From Archangium gephyra (GTDB taxonomy: Bacteria > Myxococcota > Myxococcia > Myxococcales > Myxococcaceae), in NCBI RefSeq assembly GCF_001027285.1, contig NZ_CP011509.1, forward strand, positions 7,898,501-7,962,500: a stretch of DNA of 64,000 nucleotides, in the 5' to 3' direction. Under the pieces are notes generated by a model. The model had not been told where the DNA came from. It was given only the letters and a program-made list of their open reading frames with translations, and searched no databases. How positions within the stretch are numbered: the stretch's first letter is position 1; each line of letters starts with the position of its first letter. Below are positions 30,446-39,085 of this stretch, one piece after another. The position numbers were made by a program, and so were the translations under genes.

Positions 30446-30830
30446 TAGATGCCGCATTTAAGTCCTGCACCAGTGTAAGCGCCTGCAAGTCCTGGGGATT
30501 TGCTCCCCCGGTTACGGGCGTGCCACTGGCCCGGTTGCGGGCTTGCAGCAAGGATGCAGCAACCGGCGCCGCACCTTGCGGCCTCACCACCACGGCCCCT
30601 GCAAGTCGGGGGTCCTGCCCGCCCGCCAAGCCTGCCAGTAGCCCGAAAGACAGTCGATCCACCTCCGCCCGCAGGTAGTTGGGCGTCAGGTGGCCATAGG
30701 TCTCGGTGGTGATGTGTGGATCGCTGTGCCGCATGATGCGCTGAACGGCTGCTGGGTTGGCTCCACTCATCATCAACAGGCTGGCCGTGGTGTGCCGCAA
30801 GTCGTGGAAGCGAATGGGCCGCACCTTGCC

Positions 30831-30882
30831 CGTAGCCCGTAGCCCACAGCCACCGCCCACACCCCACAGCCACCGCCCACAC
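30831..30882. repeat. Adjacent 7-base and 20-base tandem duplications
   Basis: CGTAGCC is doubled (30831-30844) and CCCACAGCCACCGCCCACAC is doubled (30843-30882) inside the integrase remnant. The lengths add to 27, so the reading frame is kept. Confidence 0.7.
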
Positions 30883-31699
30883 ATTGGGCACGCTCGGGGG
30901 GTGGCGTCGGGCGTTTCCTCAACGTGCCCGCAGCCCTTGCCCCGGCAGGCGGAGCGGTAGCCGTTGACGATGCCTGCCCGCCCCATGGCTCGGCGCAACA
31001 CTTCTTCAAGCTCCACATGCCGTCCCCGCATGCACCCATTGTCATCGGGGAAAACCAGCTCAGAGGGGGACACGGAGAACGCCTCTTCAAGGAACGGGAC
31101 GAGTTCGGCCGCAATGGGAATGACCTCGGCGTGTCCACCCTTGGTGGTGTCACGCTCCCAGGAGCGCGCCACCGTCAAAAGCCGGTTACGCAAGTCAACG
31201 TCGGACTTCCGCAACGCGAGCAGCTCCCCCTTTCGCAACCCCGTGTAGATGGCCGTAGCGAACAGAGGGCGCCACTGTGGACGGAGGGCGGAGAGCACGA
31301 GCGGAACCTCCTCGGGCTTGAGAAAAGCCGGCGCTCGGCGTGGCACCTTGCGCTTCTTCACCTCGGATGCCGGATTCTTGCCCTTGTAGCAACCCGAGCG
31401 CGTCGCACAGTTGAAGGCCGAGACAAGGTAGCGACGCAGGTGGTTGACGGTGCCGGGGGCAAGCTCGCGACCCTTCTCTTGGAGGAACGTTTCGATCCTT
31501 CCCGGCGTCAAGTCCGCGAGTCATACGGACGCCAACTCCGAGCCGGTAAAGTGGCGTCGGACGGAGAACTCCGGGCTATAGCCGGCTCAAGTTCCGTGGT
31601 TCGGGGCGATGTAGGGATTGTTACACAATCAGGTGTCGGAGCCGAGTTACACGCGAACTCTTCCTCGGCAAGGAAATGAAATACCGAAGTGCGAAGTGC

Positions 31700-32737
31700 T
31701 CAGACATCACCACCTTCAACGGCTTGTGGCTTCGTACTCAAATAGCCAACATTGTCGGGCTGAGGAACGCGCATCGCGGCTGGATGTTCCGGAACGAATT
31801 GCACAGCTCGCTGGAGAAGAAGTTCAATCAATGGAACAGACAACGGAGAACCAGCGCACTGGCGAATGGCCCAATTCAGGCGTCCACAGTCGATTACCTG
31901 ATTCAGCCAAGTTGCAGCATCTTCAAGGGTGTAACAAAAAGAGGGCGGATCGAAATGCTGTAGATGATTGCGAAGATCCTTGATCGCAACAAAGTTCTTC
32001 TTTTCAGTATCAGCATGCAGGAACTTGCCGGTAATCTTGTAGACCCAGTTGAACTTATCGGTCAGTCGCCTGCCGTGGCGGGGGCCCAGCGCCTTCTCGT
32101 CAAACTTCCATCCAGCCAACGGATCCAGCTTTGCTTTAAAATACAGTTGATGGAGTGTTGTGTCGATCAACGATACGCACTCTGAAACCAGGGCGCGGAA
32201 GCTTTGGAACCATTCGTCACCAAGTGAAGCGTCGCTTGTTTCCACAAGCCTAGTTCGGAGAGTCGTAATTCTTCGTAGGATAATCCCCTGGAATGACGTA
32301 AATCCTCTGCCCTCTCTGTCGAGAGTAGGGTCGTAGGGGAGTTTATCGCCATATGGAGCTTTCGCTACGATTGTCAGTGCCTTCCCTGAATTTGAGTCGA
32401 TTACATGGAAATGTGGAGCGAAGTCTACAGATGCGTCGAGCCAGTTGCAGCGGGGATCGTAGAGACCCAGTTTGGCGAAATCAAAAGTTCCAGAGGAGGC
32501 GAGTAGTTGTTCAATGGTGTCAACAGTGAAGGGAGACGAATTCTTAGGTATAGAGCCAATGATGTTGCCATTGGGACCATGCTTGTCCTCAAACCAATGA
32601 ACTATGATGGGAGGATGCTTCTTCCACTTCGAGCGAGAATAGTTCTTCTTGCTGTACTGGTTCATGAGCACAGTAGCGATTTCACGAACAACCTTCGCGT
32701 GGAAGGACGCTTGGGGCAATTGTATGTAGTGGTGCAT
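31700..32737 (-). CDS. Hypothetical AT-rich island protein with HEPN-like motif
   Basis: This 345-residue protein has no family I recognise. Near the C-terminus KDLRNHLQHFD contains R-N-x-x-x-H (Arg256 to His261), the pattern of HEPN-superfamily RNases, inside a helical region. The base composition differs sharply from the flanks: 45% GC in 32521-32580 against about 73% in a core gene line such as 13021-13080. It starts 27 bases after the stop of a small zinc-ribbon gene on the same strand, so the two probably form an operon. A nuclease or toxin role is a hypothesis; a structural HEPN without activity is equally possible. Confidence 0.65.
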   Translation of the reverse strand: MHHYIQLPQASFHAKVVREIATVLMNQYSKKNYSRSKWKKHPPIIVHWFEDKHGPNGNIIGSIPKNSSPFTVDTIEQLLASSGTFDFAKLGLYDPRCNWLDASVDFAPHFHVIDSNSGKALTIVAKAPYGDKLPYDPTLDREGRGFTSFQGIILRRITTLRTRLVETSDASLGDEWFQSFRALVSECVSLIDTTLHQLYFKAKLDPLAGWKFDEKALGPRHGRRLTDKFNWVYKITGKFLHADTEKKNFVAIKDLRNHLQHFDPPSFCYTLEDAATWLNQVIDCGRLNWAIRQCAGSPLSVPLIELLLQRAVQFVPEHPAAMRVPQPDNVGYLSTKPQAVEGGDV

Positions 32738-32764
32738 TTTTCAGTACGCCCAGCTTAGGCGGGG

Positions 32765-32971
32765 TTAGCGATTGAGTCTCGGGTCTTGGACGAAGTCGAA
32801 CCCGCAGTCGGGGCACGACCACAAGTTCTGCCCTTTAAGCTTGCGGATGTAGGAGTGCGAGCAGCTTTCCAGCCGGTTCGCTCTCTCTTCCATCACTGCT
32901 AGTTCTAGGCAGTTGTGAGTGGAACCGCTTCTGTAGTGTGTTCTGCAAGCCGGACAATACGTTTCACTCAT
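32765..32971 (-). CDS. Small zinc-ribbon protein
   Basis: This 68-residue protein starts at the ATG of MSETYCPAC, with AGGA upstream. CPAC near the start, one or two middle cysteines, and CPDCG near the end form paired knuckles for zinc. It is the first gene of the two-gene AT-rich unit with the HEPN-like protein and could be its partner or antitoxin, which is only inferred from position. Confidence 0.6.
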   Translation of the reverse strand: MSETYCPACRTHYRSGSTHNCLELAVMEERANRLESCSHSYIRKLKGQNLWSCPDCGFDFVQDPRLNR

Positions 32972-33364
32972 CTTTCGTCCTATCCTTTCGAGAGACGATG
33001 CACCGCGCACTGCCTGAACAGGGGTGTAGCACCAGGCGGGTGACCGGGCAAAAAATTGACAGCGCTGGCGGGGCATCGGAACCGGGAACTCGTCCCGCTC
33101 CGGTGGCCAGAGTGAGGCCCAGCCTCGCGGGCCGGGGCTTGACGGAGACCTTGAGCGCGAGGCGGTCCTGCTCCCTATAGGGCTCGTACCTGGTTGTCCC
33201 TCCCGAGGCTTCGTCTTACTCCAGCCGGATGCCCGGAAGTGCTGACCTACGTGGTGGGGCGTCTTCCCCACGACCGCCTTTCCATGGTACGTGTCTGAGC
33301 ACTTTTCAAGTAACCAATGGGGACTCACGCTCCTCTCACGCGATCCGTGCACACAGGAGACCAC
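32972..33364. other. Non-coding divergent spacer in the island
   Basis: No convincing gene lies in these 393 bases between the zinc-ribbon gene (minus) and the pseudokinase gene (plus). A short hairpin with arms GTGGGG (33254-33259) and CCCCAC (33266-33271) is present. GC content rises again from left to right, so the edge of the AT-rich insert lies here. Confidence 0.5.
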
Positions 33365-34525
33365 ATGATAGGAACCGACACCCCGCCCACGGACACAGGG
33401 CCGTTCACCTTCGAATCAGAAGGCTTCCGCTACGAGGTGCTTCGCTCCCTCCTCGAACACGTGGATTACGACACTCTGTGGCTGGCCAGGAGCAGGCCCT
33501 TGAAGGAGGAGGCGCGCCATAGGCTCGTTGTCTTGAAGCAAGTAGAGGTCCCTGAAGGGCGTGAGGGCCGGACCCGAGCAATCGAGGAAGTTCAGCTCGC
33601 GGAACACCTTCATCACCCAAGGATCGCCAGGGTCTTCAGGCTCGCTGAGCACCAGGGCGCCCCGTTCGTGGTGATGGAGCACACGCCAGGAGCCTTCCTG
33701 GCCACTGTGATCGGCTCCGCGCTGCTACTGAATCGGAAGCTCTCGCCTGCCCTCGCCGCCTTCATCGCCGCTGAGGTGGCCAACGCCCTCGACTACGCCC
33801 ACCACTGCGAGGATGACCGAGGCCGCCCGCTTCACATCAGTCACCGTGCCATAGGTCCCATGACCATCCGCCTTGGACGCAACGGTCGCGTGAAGCTCAC
33901 GAACTTCGGTGCCGCGTTCTCCGAGCTGTTGGGCCGCGTGCCCACGCCACCGAAGGTGCTCCGAGGAAACTTCGCCTACGCGGCTCCGGAGCTCATTCGC
34001 TCCATCTCCGAAAAGGGCCGAGCCGGTCTTCTCTCTCCCAAGGGCATCGACAGCAGGGCGGACATCTTCTCGCTCGGGCTCGTGCTGCTGGAGAGCATCG
34101 CGGGGAACCATCCGCTCGACCCTCTGGACATGCTGCCTCCCGAGGTGTCCAGGCGCGCGCTCCGGCTCGTCTCGGGCGTGAAGGCCGAGCACTCCGCCTG
34201 GGCCTCCATCGAGGTGCTCGCCGACCGTCTCCTGCGCTTCGGGCCCAAGGACGTGGAGCGCATCGCATTCAAAGCCCCGGCCCCTCTGAAGCAGATAGCT
34301 CACCGGGCTCTTCGGAGTGACCCTGCCGAGCGTTACCAATCGGCCGCTGAGATGCGTGATGATCTGCGCGCGTATCTGCGCAGTCTCCGCCAGCCCTTCG
34401 GCGCCATGGAGGCAGCGGCGGAACTGGCCGACATCCTCAAGAATGCATCCGCCCTCAAGCGGAAAGCAGCGCACCCTGTCGAGATTGGAGTCCTCCCGTG
34501 GCCGAAGGCGCTGAGCGTCCAGTAA
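33365..34525 (+). CDS. Protein kinase-like pseudokinase
   Basis: This 386-residue protein has a Ser/Thr kinase fold without the catalytic residues. The ATP-anchoring Lys is present (VVLKQVE, Lys58), but the HRD loop reads HRAIGPMT (Asp, Lys and Asn all replaced), DFG reads NFG (Asn180) and the glycine loop is absent. The APE motif (YAAPEL) and the SRADIFSLGLVLLE segment are kept. There is no membrane helix. The ATG follows AGGAGACCAC. It overlaps the next regulator gene by 28 bases, so kinase-like scaffold and DNA-binding protein are likely made together. Confidence 0.8.
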   Translation: MIGTDTPPTDTGPFTFESEGFRYEVLRSLLEHVDYDTLWLARSRPLKEEARHRLVVLKQVEVPEGREGRTRAIEEVQLAEHLHHPRIARVFRLAEHQGAPFVVMEHTPGAFLATVIGSALLLNRKLSPALAAFIAAEVANALDYAHHCEDDRGRPLHISHRAIGPMTIRLGRNGRVKLTNFGAAFSELLGRVPTPPKVLRGNFAYAAPELIRSISEKGRAGLLSPKGIDSRADIFSLGLVLLESIAGNHPLDPLDMLPPEVSRRALRLVSGVKAEHSAWASIEVLADRLLRFGPKDVERIAFKAPAPLKQIAHRALRSDPAERYQSAAEMRDDLRAYLRSLRQPFGAMEAAAELADILKNASALKRKAAHPVEIGVLPWPKALSVQ

Positions 34526-34950
34526 CCCCTGGACCGAGCAGAACGAGCAGGCAGAACGACAAGAAGAAGTTGATGACTCACTTGGCAGCGGTCGTGCGCG
34601 AAGCTCGCAAGAAGGCTGAGCTGACTCAGGCTGATGTTGCGGAGCGCGTTGGGATCGTCACCGAAGTGTTCGGTCGGATTGAGCGAGGATACCTACTCCC
34701 GAGCGTTGCGACCTTTCGCAGGTTGTGCCGTGCGCTTCGCCTCGATGCGAACATCGTTCTGGGACTCGATGTCGAGAAGGCTCCTTCGTGGTTGAAGGAG
34801 TCTGAACCCGAGGCAGATGATCCACCTGAGCTGCGTCGACTGGTGAGAACGATCCGCCGCATGGACGCTGCGCAGGTATCCATCATGCTCAGCACCGCCA
34901 ATGCGCTGGTGAGACACACAGCGCAACAGCCAGATAATCAAGCCGAGTAG
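34498..34950 (+). CDS. XRE-family regulator coupled to the pseudokinase
   Basis: This protein of about 150 residues starts at a GTG with GGAG upstream inside the pseudokinase end; an ATG at 34573 is an alternative. The Cro/C1-type helix-turn-helix spans about residues 30-85 (ARKKAELTQADVAERVGI, FGRIERGYLLPSVATF). The C-terminal tail PELRRLVRTIRRMD resembles the tail of the second XRE protein at 34970-35341, so the two are paralogues. Confidence 0.8.
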   Translation: MAEGAERPVTPGPSRTSRQNDKKKLMTHLAAVVREARKKAELTQADVAERVGIVTEVFGRIERGYLLPSVATFRRLCRALRLDANIVLGLDVEKAPSWLKESEPEADDPPELRRLVRTIRRMDAAQVSIMLSTANALVRHTAQQPDNQAE

Positions 34951-34969
34951 GCCAATGGCTCTACCTGGT

Positions 34970-35341
34970 TCAATCCTCGAAGGACGAAGCAAGTACGGTC
35001 AGAACCTTGCTGAGCACCTTCAAGCGCTTCGGCGACCACGTCCGGAGCTGGTGGAGGATGCGCCGCAGCTCCGGCGAGAGGTTCCCCTCTGGGGGAGCTT
35101 CATCGACTGTGGCCGCAACCTGAGAAGGGCTCACTCCCATCAGCGCGTCGGACGAGATGCCCAGGACGATGCTTATTCGCCGCAGGCTCGGGACGGAAGG
35201 CATCATGTCGCCACGCTCGATCCGTCCGTAGACTCCTGGAACGAGCCCCACCTTCTGGGCAACTTGGGCTTGAGTGAGTCCGAGGCGCTCCCGAGCAGCG
35301 CGAGCCACTTCTCCGAGGGAGCGCTGAAGATCTTCGTCCAT
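34970..35341 (-). CDS. XRE-family regulator divergent from the Ser/Thr kinase
   Basis: This 123-residue protein has a helix-turn-helix in ARERLGLTQAQVAQKVGL and YGRIERGDMMPSVPSL, and a tail NLSPELRRILHQLRTW like that of its paralogue. It converges on that paralogue and is divergent from the active kinase gene with a 95-base gap, so it probably represses or activates the kinase promoter. Confidence 0.82.
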   Translation of the reverse strand: MDEDLQRSLGEVARAARERLGLTQAQVAQKVGLVPGVYGRIERGDMMPSVPSLRRISIVLGISSDALMGVSPSQVAATVDEAPPEGNLSPELRRILHQLRTWSPKRLKVLSKVLTVLASSFED

Positions 35342-35436
35342 GGTGGCCGTCTACCACGATGGACGGGGGCCGGGGCTTTCGGAGTGCAGCTCGTCATCCT
35401 CGGGATTGGTAGTCTCCGCGTTCTCGGAGGTGCATC

Positions 35437-37437
35437 GTGGGATTGGCCTACAGGTTGCCGGAAATCGGAGAGATGGTCGGGGACTACCGCATCATCGAGA
35501 AGCTCGGCAGCGGCAGCTACGGCCACGTCTACAAGGCCGAGCAGGCCGGGCGCTTCTATGCCCTCAAGATCCTCCGGGGCCGCCTGTTGAATGATCGGGC
35601 CAAGCGGGAGATCGGCATCCTGAACCACCTGGCTCATCCCGACGTCGTCCGCTTCTTCGGATGTGGATTCTGGCCTGACCCCATCATCGGTCACTCCTAC
35701 ATCGTCATGGAGTTTGCCGGAGGCCGAACTCTGGAGACGTATGCCTTGGAGGAGAATCCCTCGGCCAGGAAGTCCGCGCGCATCGTGCTGGATATCGGCC
35801 TGACGCTCGGGGAAGTCCTCCGGCAAGGCGTCATGCACAGGGACCTCAAGCCGGACAACGTCATCATCCGAGACGGGAACGCGAGACCGCTCCTGATCGA
35901 CTTTGGAGTGAGCACGCTCATGGGGGCTCCGGCCCTCACCTCTTCGCGTCTTCCGCCAGGAACCATCGAGTTCCGCGCGCCGGAGGCGTGGCGTTTCAGC
36001 AAGGAGAACGATTCCGGGAGCTACGACTACAGCCCAGCGGACGAGCTTTGGGCCCTTGGGGTGTCGTTCTATTGGCTGCTGACGGACATCCTTCCGTTCG
36101 GAGACCGGGAGGACGGAGAAGAGGGCGAGCTCGCGGAACGCATCCTCCACCAGACGCCCGTGGCGCCGCACGTTCTCAACCCAAGGGTCCCGCGAGCACT
36201 CTCCGACATCTGCATGCGGATGTTGGAGAGGGACCCGGCGGCACGCTACGGAAACGTGATCGAGTTCTGTACGGCGCTCGATGCGGCCATGGCCGAAGCC
36301 GAGGCCGATGCAAGCTGGGACCTCCCGCTGTTCGAGCCGGACGCACCTCACAACAGGACGACTGAGGAAGATCCCGCGCTGGTGGATGTGGCCGACTCGA
36401 AGCGCTGGCTCCGACGTTGGCTGAAGAAAGAGCGGCGGAGAGGCCGGAAGCCACCGAAGAAGGTTCCGGCTCCTGTTCCCGAGGCCGAAGTTCTCGCCGC
36501 CATCCCGGAAGAGAAGGCGCCCGGTGTTGCTGTTGCTCCTCTCCCGGAGCCTGTTCCACCAGAGCCGGCGCTTCCCCCTGCATCCCAAGCCCCGGCCCCT
36601 CTCGAACCACCGCGAGCGGCAGTAGCTCCGCCGCATCCGGTGTCGCGTCGTCGCTCTCGCTTCGCAGCAGCAGCAGCGGGATTCGCGGTCGCGGTGCTCG
36701 GTACGCTCCTGTTCGTAACCTCGCGGCCCACTGGTCCTGGGTCGGCTCCACTCGATACGTCATCCGAGGCCGCCACGACTCGCCAAGCCGGGCCCGGTCA
36801 TGAAGTGGCGCAATCCGCGAAGCCGCTGGATCCTCCAGGCGGAGAAGGCGCCGAGCCCGCGATGGGCTCTATCTCTGCGCCTGTGATGATCACGATGCTT
36901 CGCATGGACGACAGCAGCGAGAAGCCCCAACAGAAGAAGACGAAGGTTCTCGGACGCGCTGCCAAGATCATCGGTACGGGCTTGGTTTGCAATGCGCTGA
37001 CCGGATGTCCGCCCCCTCAACACGTGCGGCCGACTCCGGAGCCTGCTCCATGCCCGGCTGGTTCGGTCGAGGCCATGGCCGATAAGCTCGGTGTCCGCTT
37101 AGGGCAAACGGTCTCCGCATACCTCACCCAAGGGCCAACGGGGGACATCACCGTTCACGAAGGTTCCACCTCCGTCCAATTGGGGCCCCGCCGAGTGCGT
37201 GAGAACTCAGGCCGCATCTTCCTGTCTGGGACCTTCACCATCAGAGAGGAGCGCGTGTACGGTCGATTCACCGAAGCGCGCGACCTGGAGGGAGACGGGC
37301 AACCGTTCCCGGTGTGCTTCGAGATGTGGGACTCGTTGAAGGGTGGGAAAGGCGCCATCCGTGAGCGCAACGGGGGCCCGGATTCCGCCCGTATCTACTC
37401 CACGGTGGACGTGAAGGCCGTCCGTAGCTTCGAGTGA
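35437..37437 (+). CDS. Active-type membrane Ser/Thr protein kinase
   Basis: This 666-residue protein starts at GTG. The kinase domain (about 15-285) has the glycine loop GSGSYG (24-29), Lys44, HRDLKPDN (134-141), DFG (155-157) and APE (181-183), all intact. A basic then Pro/Ala-rich linker (about 325-405) leads to one membrane helix (about 409-427) and an outer domain with TGCPPPQ, two further cysteines and a YGRFTEARDLEGDGQPFPVC segment. That outer domain recurs in myxobacterial kinases beside DUF2381 genes. The likely partner is the secreted protein encoded next. Confidence 0.87.
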   Translation: MGLAYRLPEIGEMVGDYRIIEKLGSGSYGHVYKAEQAGRFYALKILRGRLLNDRAKREIGILNHLAHPDVVRFFGCGFWPDPIIGHSYIVMEFAGGRTLETYALEENPSARKSARIVLDIGLTLGEVLRQGVMHRDLKPDNVIIRDGNARPLLIDFGVSTLMGAPALTSSRLPPGTIEFRAPEAWRFSKENDSGSYDYSPADELWALGVSFYWLLTDILPFGDREDGEEGELAERILHQTPVAPHVLNPRVPRALSDICMRMLERDPAARYGNVIEFCTALDAAMAEAEADASWDLPLFEPDAPHNRTTEEDPALVDVADSKRWLRRWLKKERRRGRKPPKKVPAPVPEAEVLAAIPEEKAPGVAVAPLPEPVPPEPALPPASQAPAPLEPPRAAVAPPHPVSRRRSRFAAAAAGFAVAVLGTLLFVTSRPTGPGSAPLDTSSEAATTRQAGPGHEVAQSAKPLDPPGGEGAEPAMGSISAPVMITMLRMDDSSEKPQQKKTKVLGRAAKIIGTGLVCNALTGCPPPQHVRPTPEPAPCPAGSVEAMADKLGVRLGQTVSAYLTQGPTGDITVHEGSTSVQLGPRRVRENSGRIFLSGTFTIREERVYGRFTEARDLEGDGQPFPVCFEMWDSLKGGKGAIRERNGGPDSARIYSTVDVKAVRSFE

Positions 37438-37539
37438 GAGCCGGCAACCGGGCGGAAGTGGAAGGACCGGGCCCGGACACAAGCGGGTCCGGAGACGTGA
37501 TACAGGCGGGCACCGTTCCTGCCCTGGAGTGGGTGTCCC

Positions 37540-38469
37540 GTGTCTGCTTCGTCGCCTGCTGCGTTGTTGTTACTGCTGCTTGTCGCGGGGAGTTCGGCCA
37601 CCGCGAAGACGTGCCCTCCTCCTGGGGAGATGGAAGGCGGTTGCATCGAGTTGATGGCGGACGGGAACTCTGATGTGCCCGAGGTGCAGATCAGCCCAGG
37701 ACAGCCCACCACCTTCGACTTCGATTCGGACGTGCGTGCGGACGGGCTGGCGCTGGAGAATCGCGACCGCTTCAAGGTGGCGCCCGGCAAACGACTCATC
37801 ACGCTCGTTCCATCGGAGAAGATGCGTGGCGAGAAGCCCAGCGAAATGACAGTGTGCTTCGAGGATGGCGCGGCTCCTGCCTGCGCCACGTTCCGGCTGG
37901 TCGTCCACCCGGCGATTGGCGAGCGACAGGTGTCGATCTTCCGCCACGCACGCCCGGTGGATTCCCTTCAAGCCGAGTTGAAGAAGTCCTACGAGGAGAA
38001 CGCGAAACTGCGCGCGGAGGTCGAACGGCTGCGCGAGGAACGGGACAGGCCCGATGGACTCACTGGCCTATACGCTTCCGGCATGATGGACGAAAGGGGT
38101 ATCCCCTGCTCACCGCTCCATGTCGTTCAGCGTGCAGGAGAAGCGCTGACCGGACGAAAGGCCTTCGCCTGCCGGGCTCCAGGGAGAATGCTCGTGCGGG
38201 TGGAATTGCAGAATCCTATCGGCGCGGCGCCCTGGACGGCGCATGGTGCCAAGCTCACGGGCCCCAAGGGCGAACAACTGAAGGGGTTCGTGTGGCCACC
38301 AGAGCCCGTTCTCCCGGGCAACTCCCTCACTCTCTTCATCGAAGCGAAGATCGAGAACGTGCAAACCGTGGGTCCCTTCATTCTGACGCTCTGGGAAGCG
38401 GATGGACCGCGTACCGTCATACTCGGCAGCGTGACCTTCCCGGCTCTGACTGAGGGGCCGGGGCTTTGA
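37540..38469 (+). CDS. DUF2381-family secreted protein
   Basis: This 309-residue protein starts at GTG with GGAGTGGG upstream and has a signal peptide (AALLLLLLVAGSSATAK). The first half is beta-rich with a Cys pair (VCFEDGAAPAC), then a coiled segment (LRAEVERLREERDR, about 160-173) and a second beta-domain. This matches the DUF2381/TIGR02268 paralogous family restricted to myxobacteria and often found beside Ser/Thr kinases. The function is not known; sensing or ligand delivery to the kinase outer domain is a guess. Confidence 0.8.
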   Translation: MSASSPAALLLLLLVAGSSATAKTCPPPGEMEGGCIELMADGNSDVPEVQISPGQPTTFDFDSDVRADGLALENRDRFKVAPGKRLITLVPSEKMRGEKPSEMTVCFEDGAAPACATFRLVVHPAIGERQVSIFRHARPVDSLQAELKKSYEENAKLRAEVERLREERDRPDGLTGLYASGMMDERGIPCSPLHVVQRAGEALTGRKAFACRAPGRMLVRVELQNPIGAAPWTAHGAKLTGPKGEQLKGFVWPPEPVLPGNSLTLFIEAKIENVQTVGPFILTLWEADGPRTVILGSVTFPALTEGPGL

Positions 38470-38702
38470 TGCGAACCCGCTCGCGCCTCGACGCGGGAAG
38501 GCCCATCATCACGTAAGCACCAGCCTGGAACCCCAAGAGCAAATGCAGCAGCCAGGGCCTTCAAGGCCCTCTTCCAGCGAGCAACGGTCATGGATGGATC
38601 CCCCCTCGGGATGCGGCTGACTCGCGGTCCATCGGCGAGCAACCGAATCCCATTCTACTCGAATGGAGGAGGCCCGCATAGGGCACCCCTGGCAGGCTGC
38701 CT

Positions 38703-38717
38703 GCTCCCCCGGGGAGC
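38703..38717 (-). terminator. Hairpin next to the excisionase-like gene stop
   Basis: GCTCCCC and GGGGAGC are separated by one base, just 3' of the stop on the minus strand. Confidence 0.35.
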
Positions 38718-38718
38718 T

Positions 38719-38886
38719 TCAGCTTCCGGTGGCCAGGAACGTCTCCAGACTGGCCGCGTCGATCCTCACAACAACTCCAACCCGAACGAACCGGAGCCGC
38801 CCCCTGGCGCACAGCCTGTGAACGGTGGCAGGAGACACCGCCAGCCGTTCCGCCACATCCCGCACCGTCAGCAGCCGCGCCAGCAT
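38719..38886 (-). CDS. Excisionase-family helix-turn-helix protein
   Basis: This 55-residue protein has the MerR-like excisionase fold: LLTVRDVAERLAVSPATVHR, then RGRLRFVRVG and a RIDAASLETFL end. The frame is open upstream, so a longer start is possible. Such genes normally sit directly before an integrase gene on the same strand. Here the only integrase is a remnant more than 7 kb away at the other island end, so this gene is an orphan. Confidence 0.65.
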   Translation of the reverse strand: MLARLLTVRDVAERLAVSPATVHRLCARGRLRFVRVGVVVRIDAASLETFLATGS

Positions 38887-39021
38887 GGGCCGCGCTTGCA
38901 GCACCGGTGCAGCAAAAGGCTTGGTAAGCCCCGTGACGGGTTGGAACAGTTGGACGGAACCGGGCCCCGCTGCCTCAATGCTTCCGAGGACTTGCGAACG
39001 GCAGGTAACGTCTGGACGCAA

Positions 39022-39056
39022 CCCCCTCTCCCCTCGGGAGAGGGACGGGGTGAGGG
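39022..39056. repeat. CCCTCTCCC-type palindromic repeat, reverse copy
   Basis: CCCCCTCTCCCCTCGGGAG continues with AGGGACGGGGTGAGGG. It is inverted relative to the copies at 50851, 53746 and 61866 and lies 30 bases 3' of the gene at 39086-39526. Confidence 0.75.
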
Positions 39057-39085
39057 TCTCGGGTGGACACGGGTGGGGTCCGGGC

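Larger units (their letters stand above)
30318..31586 (-). pseudogene. Decayed tyrosine recombinase (integrase)
   Basis: The open part (30318-31511) keeps the catalytic domain: YTGLRKGE (Arg), FHDLRHTTASLLM (His-x-x-Arg), MRHSDPHITTETYGHL (His and Tyr). It also has a four-Cys insertion (CRGKGCG and CPMCG) seen in some myxobacterial integrases. The N-terminal DNA-binding domain is cut: the frame LADLTPGRIETF is preceded by an in-frame TGA (31521-31523) after a plausible remnant RRHFTGSELASV, and another TGA lies at 31587-31589. The C-terminal end runs through a palindromic repeat into antisense pip, so its true stop also appears lost. It is most likely inactive. Confidence 0.75.

Noticed and set aside
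32938-33180. 80-codon plus-strand open frame
   Set aside because: It has no ribosome site, an unusual composition and overlaps the start of the zinc-ribbon gene.
34962-34985. tRNA-like T-loop (GGTTCAATCC)
   Set aside because: No acceptor, D or anticodon stems can be built around it; it overlaps the end of an XRE gene.
30485-38995. GCAAGTCCT at 30485 and its inverse at 38987 as attachment sites
   Set aside because: Nine bases in opposite directions are too short and in the wrong orientation for a normal attachment pair.
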